64,000 nucleotides of DNA from Pseudomaricurvus sp050633365. Its GTDB lineage: Bacteria; Pseudomonadota; Gammaproteobacteria; Pseudomonadales; Cellvibrionaceae. This document shows, in pieces, positions 9,444 to 18,958 of this stretch. A program made the position numbers and the translations under genes. Position 1 is the first letter of the stretch. Each line of letters begins with the position of its first letter. The stretch spans positions 12,235 through 76,234 of the forward strand of contig JBOEGJ010000028.1 of NCBI GenBank assembly GCA_050633365.1. The letters are read 5' to 3'. Below the pieces are notes generated by a model that ran no database searches, was not told the DNA's origin, and worked only from the letters and a program-made list of their open reading frames with translations.

Positions 9444-9971
9444 TTACTGCAAGTCAATGGTTCGTCTTTGGGTTTCTCCCGTCATGCCATCGTAGGGCAG
9501 GGTAATGGTGAGTACGCCATTGCTGTAGCCAGCATCGTTATCGGATTGCTTGAGGCGGTTTCCGGTTAAGGTGACTCGGCGTTCGAATTCCCCGTAGGCA
9601 ATTTCATTACTGATCTGTCTGTTGCTGTTGTCGTAGTGACTCGGTTTGTTCTTGGTGCCAGTAATAATGAGTTGATTGCCCTCTACCGCGATACTAATGG
9701 CGCTCGCATCTAGGCCGGGAATTTCCATTGAGACTACCAGTGCATCATTGACTTCAAGCATATCAACTGGAATTAGGCTCCACTGGGGATGGGGTGCTTT
9801 GCCGTTACCGACGACTCCTTCGCCGTCCACAGCTTCGCTGGAGACTATCGGCTGGAAAGGGGTAAGAGCATGGTTGTTTCGCTGTTCCAAATGATGAAAT
9901 TGGTCCGCAAGGCTATGCCATGCGTATTGAGCTTCATCCTTAAATCGACTAAAAATTTCTTGAGCATTCAT
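9444..9971 (-). CDS. Hsp20/alpha-crystallin family small heat-shock protein
   Basis: A 175-residue ATP-independent holdase. The alpha-crystallin domain covers about residues 70-170, with the usual start at VDMLEVNDALVVSMEIPGL and the late G-V-L-T-I motif (NGVLTITLPY). The N-terminal 65 residues are variable, as is normal. The start codon has a strong ribosome site (AGAGGT). A clear sigma-32 promoter was not convincing in the 278 bp upstream. Confidence 0.92.
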   Translation of the reverse strand: MNAQEIFSRFKDEAQYAWHSLADQFHHLEQRNNHALTPFQPIVSSEAVDGEGVVGNGKAPHPQWSLIPVDMLEVNDALVVSMEIPGLDASAISIAVEGNQLIITGTKNKPSHYDNSNRQISNEIAYGEFERRVTLTGNRLKQSDNDAGYSNGVLTITLPYDGMTGETQRRTIDLQ

Positions 9972-10249
9972 CGTCGCTACCTCTTGCTGACTCGTGAGAC
10001 CCGTATGCCTCTAGTGTGGCTCGAGTTTAAGGATAGACGGTAAACGGATTACTTAATGGATGCTTTAGGATCTATTGTTTCTTAGCCAAGCGCCTCTGAT
10101 TCCTTGAGCCGCTATGGGCGGAGAAATGTCGCTAAATGCGTCTAAGAGCCTAGTGAGAGCGCGAAATTTTGATTTCTAATCTAGGTCTCGGCCTAAGCCT
10201 CTTATGGCGGGTAAGGCTTAGATCGGATTACGCTGATAACTTGGCGCGT

Positions 10250-10948
10250 TTATGGTTTCGTGTAATGCCAGCAATTATCGATCATTGTCATTCTATGATG
10301 ACGGCCGCTTAAGGTTGGGTCGCCGCTGTCATAGCCGATATCATCTTGATAGAGCACGCTAACCGTATTGTCGTGAAAAACCATATTCGGGAAAAACCGC
10401 GGCGCAGCTCTTTGTTCGACAGCATCTCTTACCTGGCCGATGCTGTCATGTTGCGCCAACTCCAGCAGCGTTAGGTAGGTTGGGGGCAATATTTTGAGTT
10501 CATTATCGCGGTGCTTTTCGATAGCTCGCGCGGGCGTTAGCCATTGAAACTCGACTATTTCGCCATCGTCAACGGTAATCGAGCAATTCTCTTCGACATC
10601 GCCGAGGAGAAACCAGGTCGAAAACCGTTTTTTCTCGGCGTAAGGCGTGGTCCAATGAGAGTATTCGAGAAAGTTATTTGAGTTGAGCGCAAGACCCGCT
10701 TCTTCTTCACTTTCTCTTACCGCCGCCACACGTGCGGCAGCGAGGGAATCGAGGTTGTCGGTCTTGGCCAAAACTCCGTCATTTGCATCAATCCTGCCGC
10801 CAGGGAAAACCCAAGCGCCGCCGGCGAATTTAATCGCTTTTGCACGCAACAGCAGCAGCACTTCAAAACCATCAGTTGATGGTCGCAGAATGATAACGGT
10901 TGCGGCTGGATTTGCCGGAGCTGGACTGTCTTTGTGATCAGAACTCAT
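10250..10948 (-). CDS. Nudix hydrolase (NUDT19-like)
   Basis: A 232-residue Nudix protein. It starts with the core beta strand PAATVIILRPSTDGFEVLLL and has the Nudix glycine region (WVFPGGRID) separated by an insertion from the metal-binding helix RESEEEAGL. The split box, longer than the classic 23-residue form, is typical of the NUDT19/CoA-diphosphatase-like branch. It probably hydrolyses a nucleoside-diphosphate-linked compound in the cytoplasm; the substrate cannot be read from sequence. Confidence 0.88.
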   Translation of the reverse strand: MSSDHKDSPAPANPAATVIILRPSTDGFEVLLLLRAKAIKFAGGAWVFPGGRIDANDGVLAKTDNLDSLAAARVAAVRESEEEAGLALNSNNFLEYSHWTTPYAEKKRFSTWFLLGDVEENCSITVDDGEIVEFQWLTPARAIEKHRDNELKILPPTYLTLLELAQHDSIGQVRDAVEQRAAPRFFPNMVFHDNTVSVLYQDDIGYDSGDPTLSGRHHRMTMIDNCWHYTKP

Positions 10949-11087
10949 GGAATGCCTTTGCTATTATTATTGTGACGGTATTGGGCCAATTTTGTTCCTA
11001 TTAGCAGGGTCTCACAAGAGCTAAAGATGACAACCCGTTCGTCGAAAACTGACATCCTACTGCGGACTTTTTGGCTTTTAAGCCTTC

Positions 11088-11159
11088 TCTCAGGCTGTAT
11101 CTCAGCCTGTTTCTCAGCCTGTTTCTCAACTGGGCTCTCAATTTGTTTCTCAGTCCGCC
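11088..11159. repeat. Six degenerate 12-bp tandem repeats at the 3' end of mscS
   Basis: Six consecutive 12-bp units, each beginning TCTCA (for example TCTCAGCCTGTT at 11100-11111 and 11112-11123), run through the stop codon of mscS and 60 bp beyond. Two units are identical and the others are degenerate. Being multiples of three, they could extend or shorten the MscS tail by slippage. Confidence 0.85.
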
Positions 11160-12025
11160 TCTTTCAATACTGTAACGTGACGCTGTGGAAAAGGAATATC
11201 GACCTCGTTGGTCTTTAGAGCTTTGTAGGCGGTCGAGTTGACCTTGTGCAACAGCGTAAAATAGTGCTCCGTGGGAAGCCATACGCGAATACCAATTTGC
11301 ACCGCGCTATCAGCAAATGATTCAATGCCCACTTGCGGCTTTTTCTCTTGGCAAATGCCGTCAAGTCCCGCTAGTGCGCGTTCAATATGGGCGATGGCTT
11401 GATCCGAATCCTCGTGATAGGCAATACCAATACTGATCTCGGCCAAGGTATTTTTAAACGAGTTATGAATGATTTCTCCAACGATGTGCTTGTTGGGGAT
11501 GTTGATTTCGGTTTCGTCTTCGTTGCTGAGAATGGTATAGGCCAAGTGAACCTCTTTAACTAAGCCCGACACCCCTTGGACGCTTATAGTGTCGCCCACA
11601 ACAAACGGCCGAGTGAGGATTATATTCAAGCCTGCGCCGTAGTTTGAGACCAATCCCTGAACGGCTAAACCCGCACCTAACGACAGTGCGCCAACAGCGG
11701 CGAGAAAGGGAGTTACACTTATGCCTAGTTTTCCCAGAGCAATGATGGCCACCATAACCACCACTAGTATTTTAGCCGTAGAGGCGATAAATCGGCTGAG
11801 GGTAATGTCGAGATTTTTCTTCTCGCACAGGCGCTGAACCAGATTACCAATCTTTCGCGCGATCAACATCCCGGCCAACAAAATCAGTACGGCACCCAGT
11901 ATTTGGAAGCTGTAATTGACGAAAAACTCAATCACCATGTCGTAGATTGCGGAGGCTTGATCGAGTTCAGCTTTTAGGTTTTCTTCCATGGTAAATCCAT
12001 CTGTAGGCGTTTTCGGTTGGGACAT
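11150..12025 (-). CDS. mscS: Small-conductance mechanosensitive channel, MscS family
   Basis: A 291-residue channel with the compact MscS layout: three transmembrane helices in the first 130 residues, the glycine/alanine-rich pore helix TM3 (AAVGALSLGAGLAVQGLVSN), then the beta domain beginning RPFVVGDTISVQG and the alpha/beta cage. It releases osmolytes from the cytoplasm during hypo-osmotic shock. The exact start could also be the Met at codon 13. The stop codon lies in a 12-bp tandem repeat. Confidence 0.93.
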   Translation of the reverse strand: MSQPKTPTDGFTMEENLKAELDQASAIYDMVIEFFVNYSFQILGAVLILLAGMLIARKIGNLVQRLCEKKNLDITLSRFIASTAKILVVVMVAIIALGKLGISVTPFLAAVGALSLGAGLAVQGLVSNYGAGLNIILTRPFVVGDTISVQGVSGLVKEVHLAYTILSNEDETEINIPNKHIVGEIIHNSFKNTLAEISIGIAYHEDSDQAIAHIERALAGLDGICQEKKPQVGIESFADSAVQIGIRVWLPTEHYFTLLHKVNSTAYKALKTNEVDIPFPQRHVTVLKEAD

Positions 12026-12115
12026 TGGCTAAAATAGATAACGGCGGCGTTACCCTGCGGTGATTTTAGCAGTTTCTATCGTTTTTGGTATTGCCTGTGC
12101 GTGGATGGCAATCGC

Positions 12116-13522
12116 TTATGAGCGCTGCAGTAAGGTGCCAAGAATACGGGTGATGTCACGAAGCGAATTGCAGGGCTCCACGATAGAGCAGTGCGGAGCG
12201 TACTCGCTCATCACCGAGTCACCGCTGTTCCAGCTGTAGCGCCCCTCAGGGTTTAGCCAAAGTACACGCTGGCTACGACGGTAGACTTCCGCCCAAATCT
12301 CAGACTTGGGGTCGGCGTTGTTGTTTCTCGCATCGCCGAGCATGATCACTGTGGTTTTTTTGTCGACATCTTTAAGAGCGAGATCCTTGAAGTCTTGCAG
12401 CGCGACTCCGTAGTCAGTGGGGCGGTTGGCCCAGTCGTCCATGATCTTAGCGATAGCAAGTTCAATGTCATCACGATCAAAGCTCTCCGTTACCTCGCCC
12501 AGATCTGAGGCAAATACAAATGACCGCACTCGCGGCAATACATCCTGAAGGCTGTAAAGAAACAACAATAGGAATCGTGCGACACGACTGACCGAGCCGC
12601 TGACATCGCACAATACCATCACCTTAGGGCGATCCACTTTGGTAGACTTCCATTTTGTGTGAAACAAAAATCCATCGTAAGCGGCATTGGCGGCAATGGT
12701 TTTTCTCACGTCGAGCAATCCGCGCTTTGTCACTCGGCGACGACGACTGTGCATCGACGCGAGACGCTTAGCTGCCTTTTGAACCACTCGTGTCATCTGT
12801 TGGTAGTGGCTGTGGTCTACATTGGTGAGTTTAATTTTTTGTAAGTTACTCTCTCGCAACTGCTCGCCAGATTTCTGAGTAAACAAAAGGTATTGCTGCT
12901 CGACGTAATCGCCAACCTGATCTCTCAAACGTTGACGTGCCTCTCGCAATTGTTCGACAAGGGCTAAGTTACCGCTGTCTTCAGACAATTGCGCAAGCTC
13001 CTGGTTAAGTTCAGGATCTCCCAGTTGTTGCATGATGCGAAAGCTCACTTGCGCCTTTTGAGTGAACAGCTGCATTTCGCTAGCGCCTTGCGCTTGTCCG
13101 GCGGCGGCAATAGCTAACTGTAGCGACGTTTGATCATTAGCCGCTAACTGCTGTCCCAGTGGGGACTGAATTGTGTTTTCTGGCAGATCACTTGAATTGC
13201 GGTCGAGCGCCTGCGCCTCGAGGTTTAACTCTTCGCTGTCGGCTGTTTGACCCACTTTGTTATCTTCGGCCCCTTCAGGCCCGAGCTCATGGTTTTCTTG
13301 GCTGGGAATCGAGGAGTTAAAATACTGATCAAACAAGGACTCGAGCTGCACTCGATCTGGCAAATTTTTTGCGAGGGTCAGCGATAGTGTAGTTTTCAGT
13401 AGGTTCGGGTCGTCAAGTCCCACCAGCTGAGTGGCCTGCAGGGCATCGAGGGTTTCTGCAGGAGACACCGGCAGGCCGTGATGGCGTAGGGCATGAATGA
13501 AATCGCCGATAACTTTTTGCAT
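12116..13522 (-). CDS. VWA domain protein, CoxE-like partner of MoxR ATPase
   Basis: A 468-residue cytoplasmic protein. Residues 1-280 are helical and Gln-rich. The C-terminal von Willebrand A domain has the MIDAS metal site DVSGSVS followed by the conserved downstream segments FVFASDLGEVT and MLGDARNNN. It matches the CoxE/VWA family whose genes sit beside MoxR-type AAA+ ATPases. It lies 9 bp after the ATPase gene, so the two form an operon. Such pairs act as chaperone-like complexes that insert metals or remodel proteins; the client here is unknown. Confidence 0.87.
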   Translation of the reverse strand: MQKVIGDFIHALRHHGLPVSPAETLDALQATQLVGLDDPNLLKTTLSLTLAKNLPDRVQLESLFDQYFNSSIPSQENHELGPEGAEDNKVGQTADSEELNLEAQALDRNSSDLPENTIQSPLGQQLAANDQTSLQLAIAAAGQAQGASEMQLFTQKAQVSFRIMQQLGDPELNQELAQLSEDSGNLALVEQLREARQRLRDQVGDYVEQQYLLFTQKSGEQLRESNLQKIKLTNVDHSHYQQMTRVVQKAAKRLASMHSRRRRVTKRGLLDVRKTIAANAAYDGFLFHTKWKSTKVDRPKVMVLCDVSGSVSRVARFLLLFLYSLQDVLPRVRSFVFASDLGEVTESFDRDDIELAIAKIMDDWANRPTDYGVALQDFKDLALKDVDKKTTVIMLGDARNNNADPKSEIWAEVYRRSQRVLWLNPEGRYSWNSGDSVMSEYAPHCSIVEPCNSLRDITRILGTLLQRS

Positions 13523-13531
13523 GAAATCGCC

Positions 13532-14488
13532 TTAGTGTCGGCCGGGCTTACGCATGTTGCTGAGTAGCTGGTTAATCTCTGGCTCGACAATTTCTATGTC
13601 TTCCTGAAATTTAAGCAATAGATTAAGAGTCGACTCAACCCACTCGCGATCCAACTCTTCAACGTTAAGCAAGAGCAAAGCTCGTGCCCAATCGATGCTT
13701 TCACTCACTGCAGGTACTTTCTTCAGTGCCAATTGGCGCAACTCTTTTACAAAACCCACAAGCTGATCGCGCAAACTGTCTTCGAGCTCCGGTACCTGAG
13801 AAGCGATAATTTTCTGCTCGAGGGCGGGGTCGGGAAAGGGGATGTACAAGTGCAAGCAGCGGCGCTTTAACGCATCGCCTAGCTCACGAGTGTTATTACT
13901 CGTCAGCATAACGATGGGCCGTGAGGTTGCCTTCACTGTGCCGATTTCCGGAATAGACACTTGGTAATCTGACAGTAGTTCAAGTAGAAAGGCTTCGAAT
14001 TCTTGATCTGCTTTGTCGATCTCATCGATCAATAGAATGGCACCATCGGGCTCTTTGAGAGCTTGCAGTAGCGGGCGCGTTTCTAGAAATTCTTCTGAAT
14101 AGAAGATATCGCCAAACTGGTGAAGTCTCTCGACAGACTCATCGAGTCCTTTGGCTCCGCGCATTACATCGCCCAACTGGTCTTTGAGCAGTTGGGTATA
14201 CAGAAGTTGCTTTCCATATTTCCACTCGTAGAGTGCTTTTGCCTCGTCTAGTCCTTCGTAGCACTGCATGCGAATTAGCGGGGCAGATAAGTACTCGGCG
14301 GTCTTTTTGGCCAACTCCGTCTTTCCCACTCCAGGAGGGCCTTCAATGAGAATAGGCTTTTGTAATTGGCAGGCGAGATAGACGGCAGTGGCGATGGCAT
14401 CACTGCAGATATAGCCGAGTTTTTCAAAGTTTTTACGTATCTCTTCGGGCGATCGTATTTGCTCGCTGTGCTTAATGATCAAAGCCAT
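13532..14488 (-). CDS. MoxR family AAA+ ATPase
   Basis: A 318-residue AAA+ protein with Walker A GPPGVGKT, Walker B ILLIDEIDKAD, sensor 1 (VMLTSNNTRELGDALKRR) including the arginine-finger region, and a C-terminal lid. The family acts with VWA proteins as a remodelling chaperone. It is the first gene of the pair with the VWA gene just downstream. The start is the ATG with ribosome site CTCAAGGAT upstream. Confidence 0.92.
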   Translation of the reverse strand: MALIIKHSEQIRSPEEIRKNFEKLGYICSDAIATAVYLACQLQKPILIEGPPGVGKTELAKKTAEYLSAPLIRMQCYEGLDEAKALYEWKYGKQLLYTQLLKDQLGDVMRGAKGLDESVERLHQFGDIFYSEEFLETRPLLQALKEPDGAILLIDEIDKADQEFEAFLLELLSDYQVSIPEIGTVKATSRPIVMLTSNNTRELGDALKRRCLHLYIPFPDPALEQKIIASQVPELEDSLRDQLVGFVKELRQLALKKVPAVSESIDWARALLLLNVEELDREWVESTLNLLLKFQEDIEIVEPEINQLLSNMRKPGRH

Positions 14489-14817
14489 TATCCTTGAGGT
14501 GAGAGAGTTGTCTTATCCTACTGTTTTTACTTATAAAAGTCAGAGCGCAAATGGGCCAAAGCCGCCGTTTAATCGTCCGAACTTGCCTTTAAGGACCCTC
14601 GATTCTGTTAATGGCATTTACCTCGTGTAAGACTCAGTTTAAGCGCTTTTTGATAGCGCTTCGGCGTAATAGATACATTTGTGATCAATTCGGCTAAACT
14701 TAGTGCACTACCACCTAACGGGCAGCCTAGATAGACCGTTCTGTGTAAACGGAATTACCTAATCAACACTGCGCCGCACTCGCACCTACTGAAGCGGCGT
14801 TTACGAGGCTTTTTTGA
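14489..14817. other. Intergenic region between divergent genes
   Basis: A 329-bp gap between the leftward moxR-like operon and a rightward membrane-protein gene, so it should contain promoters for both. It holds one perfect 7-bp inverted repeat (AAGCGCT 14641-14647 with AGCGCTT 14655-14661) that lacks a T-run. I see no open frame or RNA gene. Confidence 0.5.
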
Positions 14818-15444
14818 TTGATTAAAGTCATTGGCAAGCAGGGTGTACTGCTCACAGATCAAGAGTTTCAATGCTACCGTTACGCTAGGCGTCTGCGGCA
14901 ACGGGCGCTCTGGCGTAAGATCTATTCGGTACACCGAATACTATGGCCCGAGTTGCTCGACAGCGTCGACTGGTCGCCGGTGCTTTGGCGTAAGTTGTCG
15001 CAACTCGCGGTACTGATGCTCGTTTGGCCGCTTATTGTGGTTTGGGGGTTAGCAGTATACCTGCTTGCCTTGGTCCAGTTTCCCTTCAAACTCTTTCAGA
15101 CGTGGCTGGTACCCGACTCTCTGAGAGCTCCGGGTGAAAAAACCCTTATGGGTATCCACAACGCCTTCAGCTCGGCCATTGATCTCAGTCAAGCGGATTA
15201 CATCGAATGCATCGACGGCTGGGTGTCGATACTGTTTGGTGCGACAATCGCGCTGGACAAAAACCTGAGCATCTATCTGCTACAGGTCTCATCAGAGCGA
15301 AAAGATATCGATCACCGAACCGGCGCCGTAGCAGAGGGGTTACGTAGCAATTTAAGTGTTGCTCGGGAATATCTCAGTCGCGATCTTGGCCACTATCTGT
15401 CCAATGGCCACAGCCGCCGCAACAGTCCCCAGCAGTCGGTCTAA
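14818..15444 (+). CDS. Uncharacterised inner-membrane protein
   Basis: A 208-residue protein I do not recognise. A TTG start at 14818 is preceded by CGAGG at the right distance. Residues 1-60 are Arg- and Trp-rich and amphipathic, residues 62-95 form a strong hydrophobic stretch (one long or two short membrane helices), and the C-terminal 110 residues are soluble and mixed in character. No catalytic motif is visible. It converges on the next, leftward gene with an 10-bp gap. Confidence 0.6.
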   Translation: MIKVIGKQGVLLTDQEFQCYRYARRLRQRALWRKIYSVHRILWPELLDSVDWSPVLWRKLSQLAVLMLVWPLIVVWGLAVYLLALVQFPFKLFQTWLVPDSLRAPGEKTLMGIHNAFSSAIDLSQADYIECIDGWVSILFGATIALDKNLSIYLLQVSSERKDIDHRTGAVAEGLRSNLSVAREYLSRDLGHYLSNGHSRRNSPQQSV

Positions 15445-15454
15445 ACCGAAGTTG

Positions 15455-15976
15455 TTAGTCAACATGGTATGGAGATTTAGGCAGTAAGTGGACGATCAGC
15501 GCTGTCGACTCGTTGTAGACCTTATCCACGTTGGGCATTAGGCCCACTTTCATTCGGCGTGACAGCATGGTGATAGGAAACAGACACTCTTCTGTCGCAG
15601 GGGCACAAGCCGCGCGGCTGCGCCCGTAACGGTCCACATAATGCTTCCACTCCAGCCCTAGCTCATTGACCATAATATTGCCCAATACAGCGCCAAGCGC
15701 CTGCTGCATGGACTCGTTGTCTTGCTTAATTAGGCCTCTATGTATCACCCTCTGTAATGTCTCTATGTCGCGTTTATCTCCGTGAATCTGCAAACCCAAT
15801 TTGCTGCGAGTTAAGTCGTCGACTTTTTCAACCTGATCGCTCAGGTGGTTCTTGTCGAACCAGTTCAACTCTTCAATCAGTATCACATTTTTTTCTTCTG
15901 CGTGAACGCTCAGCGCAACAAGGGCGATCAAAAAACAACCAAGACGAAGCATCGGTATCAATTCCAGTAAATTCAA
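15455..15976 (-). CDS. DUF3806 domain periplasmic protein
   Basis: A 173-residue protein with a signal peptide (cleavage probable after SVHA near residue 27). The segment NELGLEWKHYVDRYGRSRAA followed by FPITMLSRRMKVG resembles the DUF3806 core, a small alpha/beta fold of unknown function. Two cysteines (CAPATEEC) are a possible disulfide. No functional assignment can be made. Confidence 0.72.
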   Translation of the reverse strand: MNLLELIPMLRLGCFLIALVALSVHAEEKNVILIEELNWFDKNHLSDQVEKVDDLTRSKLGLQIHGDKRDIETLQRVIHRGLIKQDNESMQQALGAVLGNIMVNELGLEWKHYVDRYGRSRAACAPATEECLFPITMLSRRMKVGLMPNVDKVYNESTALIVHLLPKSPYHVD

Positions 15977-16073
15977 GTGGTAAGGATTATAACGAAGTTA
16001 GAAAGCTGTGGGCATTCTCTGTTGGGCCTATATAATGCCTGCCTAAACGATAAACCGCATTCTTGGAGTAGTA

Positions 16074-17093
16074 ATGGCCCTCACTCATTGTATCGCCCAC
16101 GCAATTAGCCGCAACGGAACTGAAGCGCCGGTAGAGCTGTCTCTAAGAGAGAGCGAACTGGCCTCTACGGGATACCTTGAAGAGTTGGTGAGAGAACTTA
16201 AGCATGCTTACGTCGGTAAAGCCGGCAAGCAGTACGGTCAATTCCACCATGATTTATCGATATCTCTTGTGGGGCAGTGGCTGCGGGAGTTTCGCGAAGA
16301 AAAAATCACCTTCGAGCGCTTTACCTGTAAGGCGACAGAGCATTTGCAGTCGCTTATCAGCGAGACCGATGTGGTCATCGATGGTCACCTGTTGTTTGCC
16401 CTAGAATCACTCGCCGATGCCGATTCGCTGTATGTGTTTTTGGTTTTGCACAACGAGGGTATCTATCTCGACAGTGACTTGAACATTCAGACTTCTCGCC
16501 ATTTAGACGTTAAGGGCGTAATGGTGGGCGCAAAAGTCGATATTACTGCGTGGCTTAGTGAAGACGATTCGAGCTTCTTGAGCGTACTTAAGGCCCGCGG
16601 TGATAAGGACCTTACCGATCAATTTTGGAAATGGATTGGGTTTTCCGATCAGCGTGATATCGCCGCTGAGACTACCGCGTTTCTCGATGTTGTGTCTGCC
16701 TACAGTGACACGCTGCAAGAAGAAGAGGCTAATGTTTATCGCAACAAAGTGATCGATTATTGCCTTGAGCAGGACAAGCGCGGAGAACCAGTCGTGATTC
16801 GCGATCTCTCTGAACACGTAAACGACGAAGAGCCGCAGCGATTCTCCCAGTTCATCGAAAAAAAGCAAGAAGAGGCACCACAACAGCTGATTCCAGATCG
16901 ACGCCAGCTCAAGCAGTATGTGCGCATAAGCGGCCGTAATGAGCTATTGAGCATGAGCTTCGCCGCCGACTGCCTGGGTGAATCCATTGTCTATGATAAA
17001 GACAGCGACAGCCTGACCATTCGAAATATTCCAGGCCCGCTTAAGTTGCGGTTAATAAAACATATGCAAAAATTGATGGAAACGACAGACTAG
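16074..17093 (+). CDS. yejK: Nucleoid-associated protein YejK (NdpA family)
   Basis: A 339-residue protein that matches YejK/NdpA over its full length: the opening with KAYxGKAGKxYGxF-like residues (HAYVGKAGKQYGQF), the middle FLVLHNEGIYLD, and the C-terminal region with RRQLKQYVRISGR and LTIRNIPGPLKLRL. E. coli YejK binds the nucleoid and interacts with topoisomerases. Cytoplasmic. It stands alone on its strand with an ATG preceded by TTGGAGTAG. Confidence 0.93.
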   Translation: MALTHCIAHAISRNGTEAPVELSLRESELASTGYLEELVRELKHAYVGKAGKQYGQFHHDLSISLVGQWLREFREEKITFERFTCKATEHLQSLISETDVVIDGHLLFALESLADADSLYVFLVLHNEGIYLDSDLNIQTSRHLDVKGVMVGAKVDITAWLSEDDSSFLSVLKARGDKDLTDQFWKWIGFSDQRDIAAETTAFLDVVSAYSDTLQEEEANVYRNKVIDYCLEQDKRGEPVVIRDLSEHVNDEEPQRFSQFIEKKQEEAPQQLIPDRRQLKQYVRISGRNELLSMSFAADCLGESIVYDKDSDSLTIRNIPGPLKLRLIKHMQKLMETTD

Positions 17094-17260
17094 TCATTGG
17101 CCTACTGGCGCTGTTGCAGTCGCGGCACCAGCCGCCGCACTATTAGCGGCACTAATAAGCGCCTCAGAGATTTTACAGAACTATTACTTTGGAGCGGTTT
17201 ATTTCAATTGATTAGTCGCGCAAACTCGGTACTGAATCATCTTTTCGCCAAGGGGAGAGC

Positions 17261-17647
17261 ATGAATAAATTTGGGTCCATATCGATAGCCGCCTTGTTTG
17301 CCCTCAGTGGGTGGCTTCACTATCAGACACATCTGCAGCTCATCGAACTCGAGACACAGAAGGTCGCAGCTGATGAGGAGCTCAGGCTCGTCAACGAGCA
17401 ATTAGCGAATATCACCAAGCAATTCGATGAGCTCCAGAGCGCTCATTCACCGAATCCTCACTCACAAAACAATAGCCTCGACAGTATGGTGAAAGAGGCT
17501 AATGATGCGTTAATATCGGGCTGGGAATCTCTCGTTAACACGGTTAGTGAGGAGCTTAAAAAAGCCGGTGAGCAATCACCGCAACCCGAGTCTCCTAATC
17601 CACCAGCGCCATCGCTCGAATCACCCGATGGCACCGAGCGTATTTAG
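17261..17647 (+). CDS. Small membrane-anchored coiled-coil protein
   Basis: A 128-residue protein I do not recognise. An N-terminal hydrophobic segment (about 5-20) is followed by a coiled coil (25-65) and a Pro/Ser-rich acidic tail. It looks like a single-pass periplasmic protein. It is followed 38 bp later by the AsmA-like gene and may form an operon with it. Start has an AGGGGAGAG ribosome site. Confidence 0.7.
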   Translation: MNKFGSISIAALFALSGWLHYQTHLQLIELETQKVAADEELRLVNEQLANITKQFDELQSAHSPNPHSQNNSLDSMVKEANDALISGWESLVNTVSEELKKAGEQSPQPESPNPPAPSLESPDGTERI

Positions 17648-17685
17648 CTCGTCAAACTCATTATTCAAATTGTAAAGGATTCAAT

Positions 17686-18471
17686 ATGAAAGCTATTAAA
17701 GTTATCTTTGGCTTAGTCATTGCGGTAGTCGCAGTCGTGGTCATAGTGGCAGTCATCGGATTGCAGAATATCGATAAAATTGTCAAGACTGCAGTTGAAG
17801 AGGTTGGCCCTAAGGTGCTCGGTACGGAAGTTCGGCTCGCTGAAGTGAAAATTGATATTACTGACGGGAGAGGTGAGCTTCGTGGGTTAACCATCGCCAA
17901 CCCTAAGGGATTTAGTGCAGCCAATGCATTTAGCTTAGGTGAGACAGCGCTAGAGATCGACACAAGTAGTATCACTGGTGACGTTATCGTGATCAATGAA
18001 GTGCTCATCAGCAATGCCAATCTCCTTGCTGAACAAAAGGGGCTCAAGGATACAAACCTGCAGGCGCTACTAAACAACATTCAATCGTCGAGCGGGTCGG
18101 CAGCAAGCGATCAGACGAAACCGCAAAGCAGCTCAACAGGTGAATCTGAAGTGCTACTGGCCGTTAAAAAATTCACCTTTGCTGACAGCACAATGAAACT
18201 GATGTCGGAACAATTTGGCGAGCACACCATAAAGCTGCCACCGATTCATTTAAGTAATCTCGGCAGTAAAGACAAAGGTCTTACCCCAGAGGAGCTTGCC
18301 AACGCTGTGGTTAAACCGTTAGTGGCACAAGCGAAAAAGGCGGCTCAGAGTCGACTAGAAGATTTGGCGAAAGAAAAAGCTACCGAAAAACTCAACGAGA
18401 AATTGACCGAGAAGTTGGGTGAGGATGGCGCGGAAAAACTGAACCAGCTTAAATCGCTGTTTGGAAAATAG
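17686..18471 (+). CDS. AsmA-like (DUF748-type) envelope protein
   Basis: A 261-residue protein with an N-terminal membrane helix (residues 6-28) followed by the AsmA/DUF748-type beta segment: VLGTEVRLAEVKIDITDGRGELRGLTI, then NPKGFSAANAFSLGE and IDTSSITGDVIVINEV. This is the start of the repeating beta-groove domain of AsmA-like proteins, which are linked to outer-membrane lipid transport. It is far shorter than AsmA. The C-terminal 60 residues are a charged helix (EKATEKLNEKLTEKLGE). Confidence 0.75.
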   Translation: MKAIKVIFGLVIAVVAVVVIVAVIGLQNIDKIVKTAVEEVGPKVLGTEVRLAEVKIDITDGRGELRGLTIANPKGFSAANAFSLGETALEIDTSSITGDVIVINEVLISNANLLAEQKGLKDTNLQALLNNIQSSSGSAASDQTKPQSSSTGESEVLLAVKKFTFADSTMKLMSEQFGEHTIKLPPIHLSNLGSKDKGLTPEELANAVVKPLVAQAKKAAQSRLEDLAKEKATEKLNEKLTEKLGEDGAEKLNQLKSLFGK

Positions 18472-18550
18472 CAGAGCAAACTTCTGATCAATGTCATCAA
18501 CGACGAGGGAAAGACGGTTGAAATAGGGCGGAACTCTCGTTAATAAAACC

Positions 18551-18578
18551 AAAGAAGAGCGCTCGATCGCTCTTCTTT
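18551..18578 (+). terminator. Intrinsic terminator-like hairpin after the AsmA-like gene
   Basis: An 11-bp perfect stem (AAAGAAGAGCG with CGCTCTTCTTT, 6-nt loop) lies 80 bp after the stop codon. The tail ending TTCTTTG is only modestly U-rich, so strength is uncertain, and it could work on both strands. Confidence 0.65.
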
Positions 18579-18958
18579 GTTATCGAGTTTAGTTACAGGT
18601 ATCGCTTTCTTCTATCGTTTCTAGCCAATCGTTTCTATTCGACCGTTTGTTTATATTTTGTCGTTTATATTCTTTCGGCTAGCTGTCACCCATAAAACGG
18701 GCCGCTTTGATTTTAGGGATTCAACTCAGGCAATAATTGCCTAGGCGCTAGAAGCAGAAATGGTGGCATCCGCATTAGGACAGGTTATCAGACATCTACT
18801 ATTGAGCTTTCTGAGCCCTCGGTCCGGTCGTCGCGGCCGATGCCACTCTCTAGTAGCGAGTACTTTATGAAGCACTCAATGGGTTGCCCCTAATGTAACG
18901 TCGATAACGCGGACGCCTGACCAGAAGTATAGCAGTTAGATAAGCCTGAAAAGCCTAC
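18579..18958. other. Intergenic region without visible gene
   Basis: 380 bp between converging transcription units. It contains a 15-bp palindrome-like element (AGGCAA TAA TTGCCT at 18728-18742) but no convincing open frame, RNA gene or promoter that I can support. Confidence 0.4.

Noticed and set aside
11001..11282. Leftward open frame with Arg/Leu repeats overlapping the mscS end
   Set aside because: It is created by the 12-bp tandem repeat read in another frame, has no ribosome site and lies over mscS.
14641..14661. AAGCGCT/AGCGCTT inverted repeat as a terminator
   Set aside because: No T-run follows on either strand and it lies between divergent genes where no terminator is expected.
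18728..18742. AGGCAA-TAA-TTGCCT palindrome in the gap after the AsmA-like gene
   Set aside because: It is isolated, not near a start codon and without a T-run, so neither operator nor terminator can be supported.
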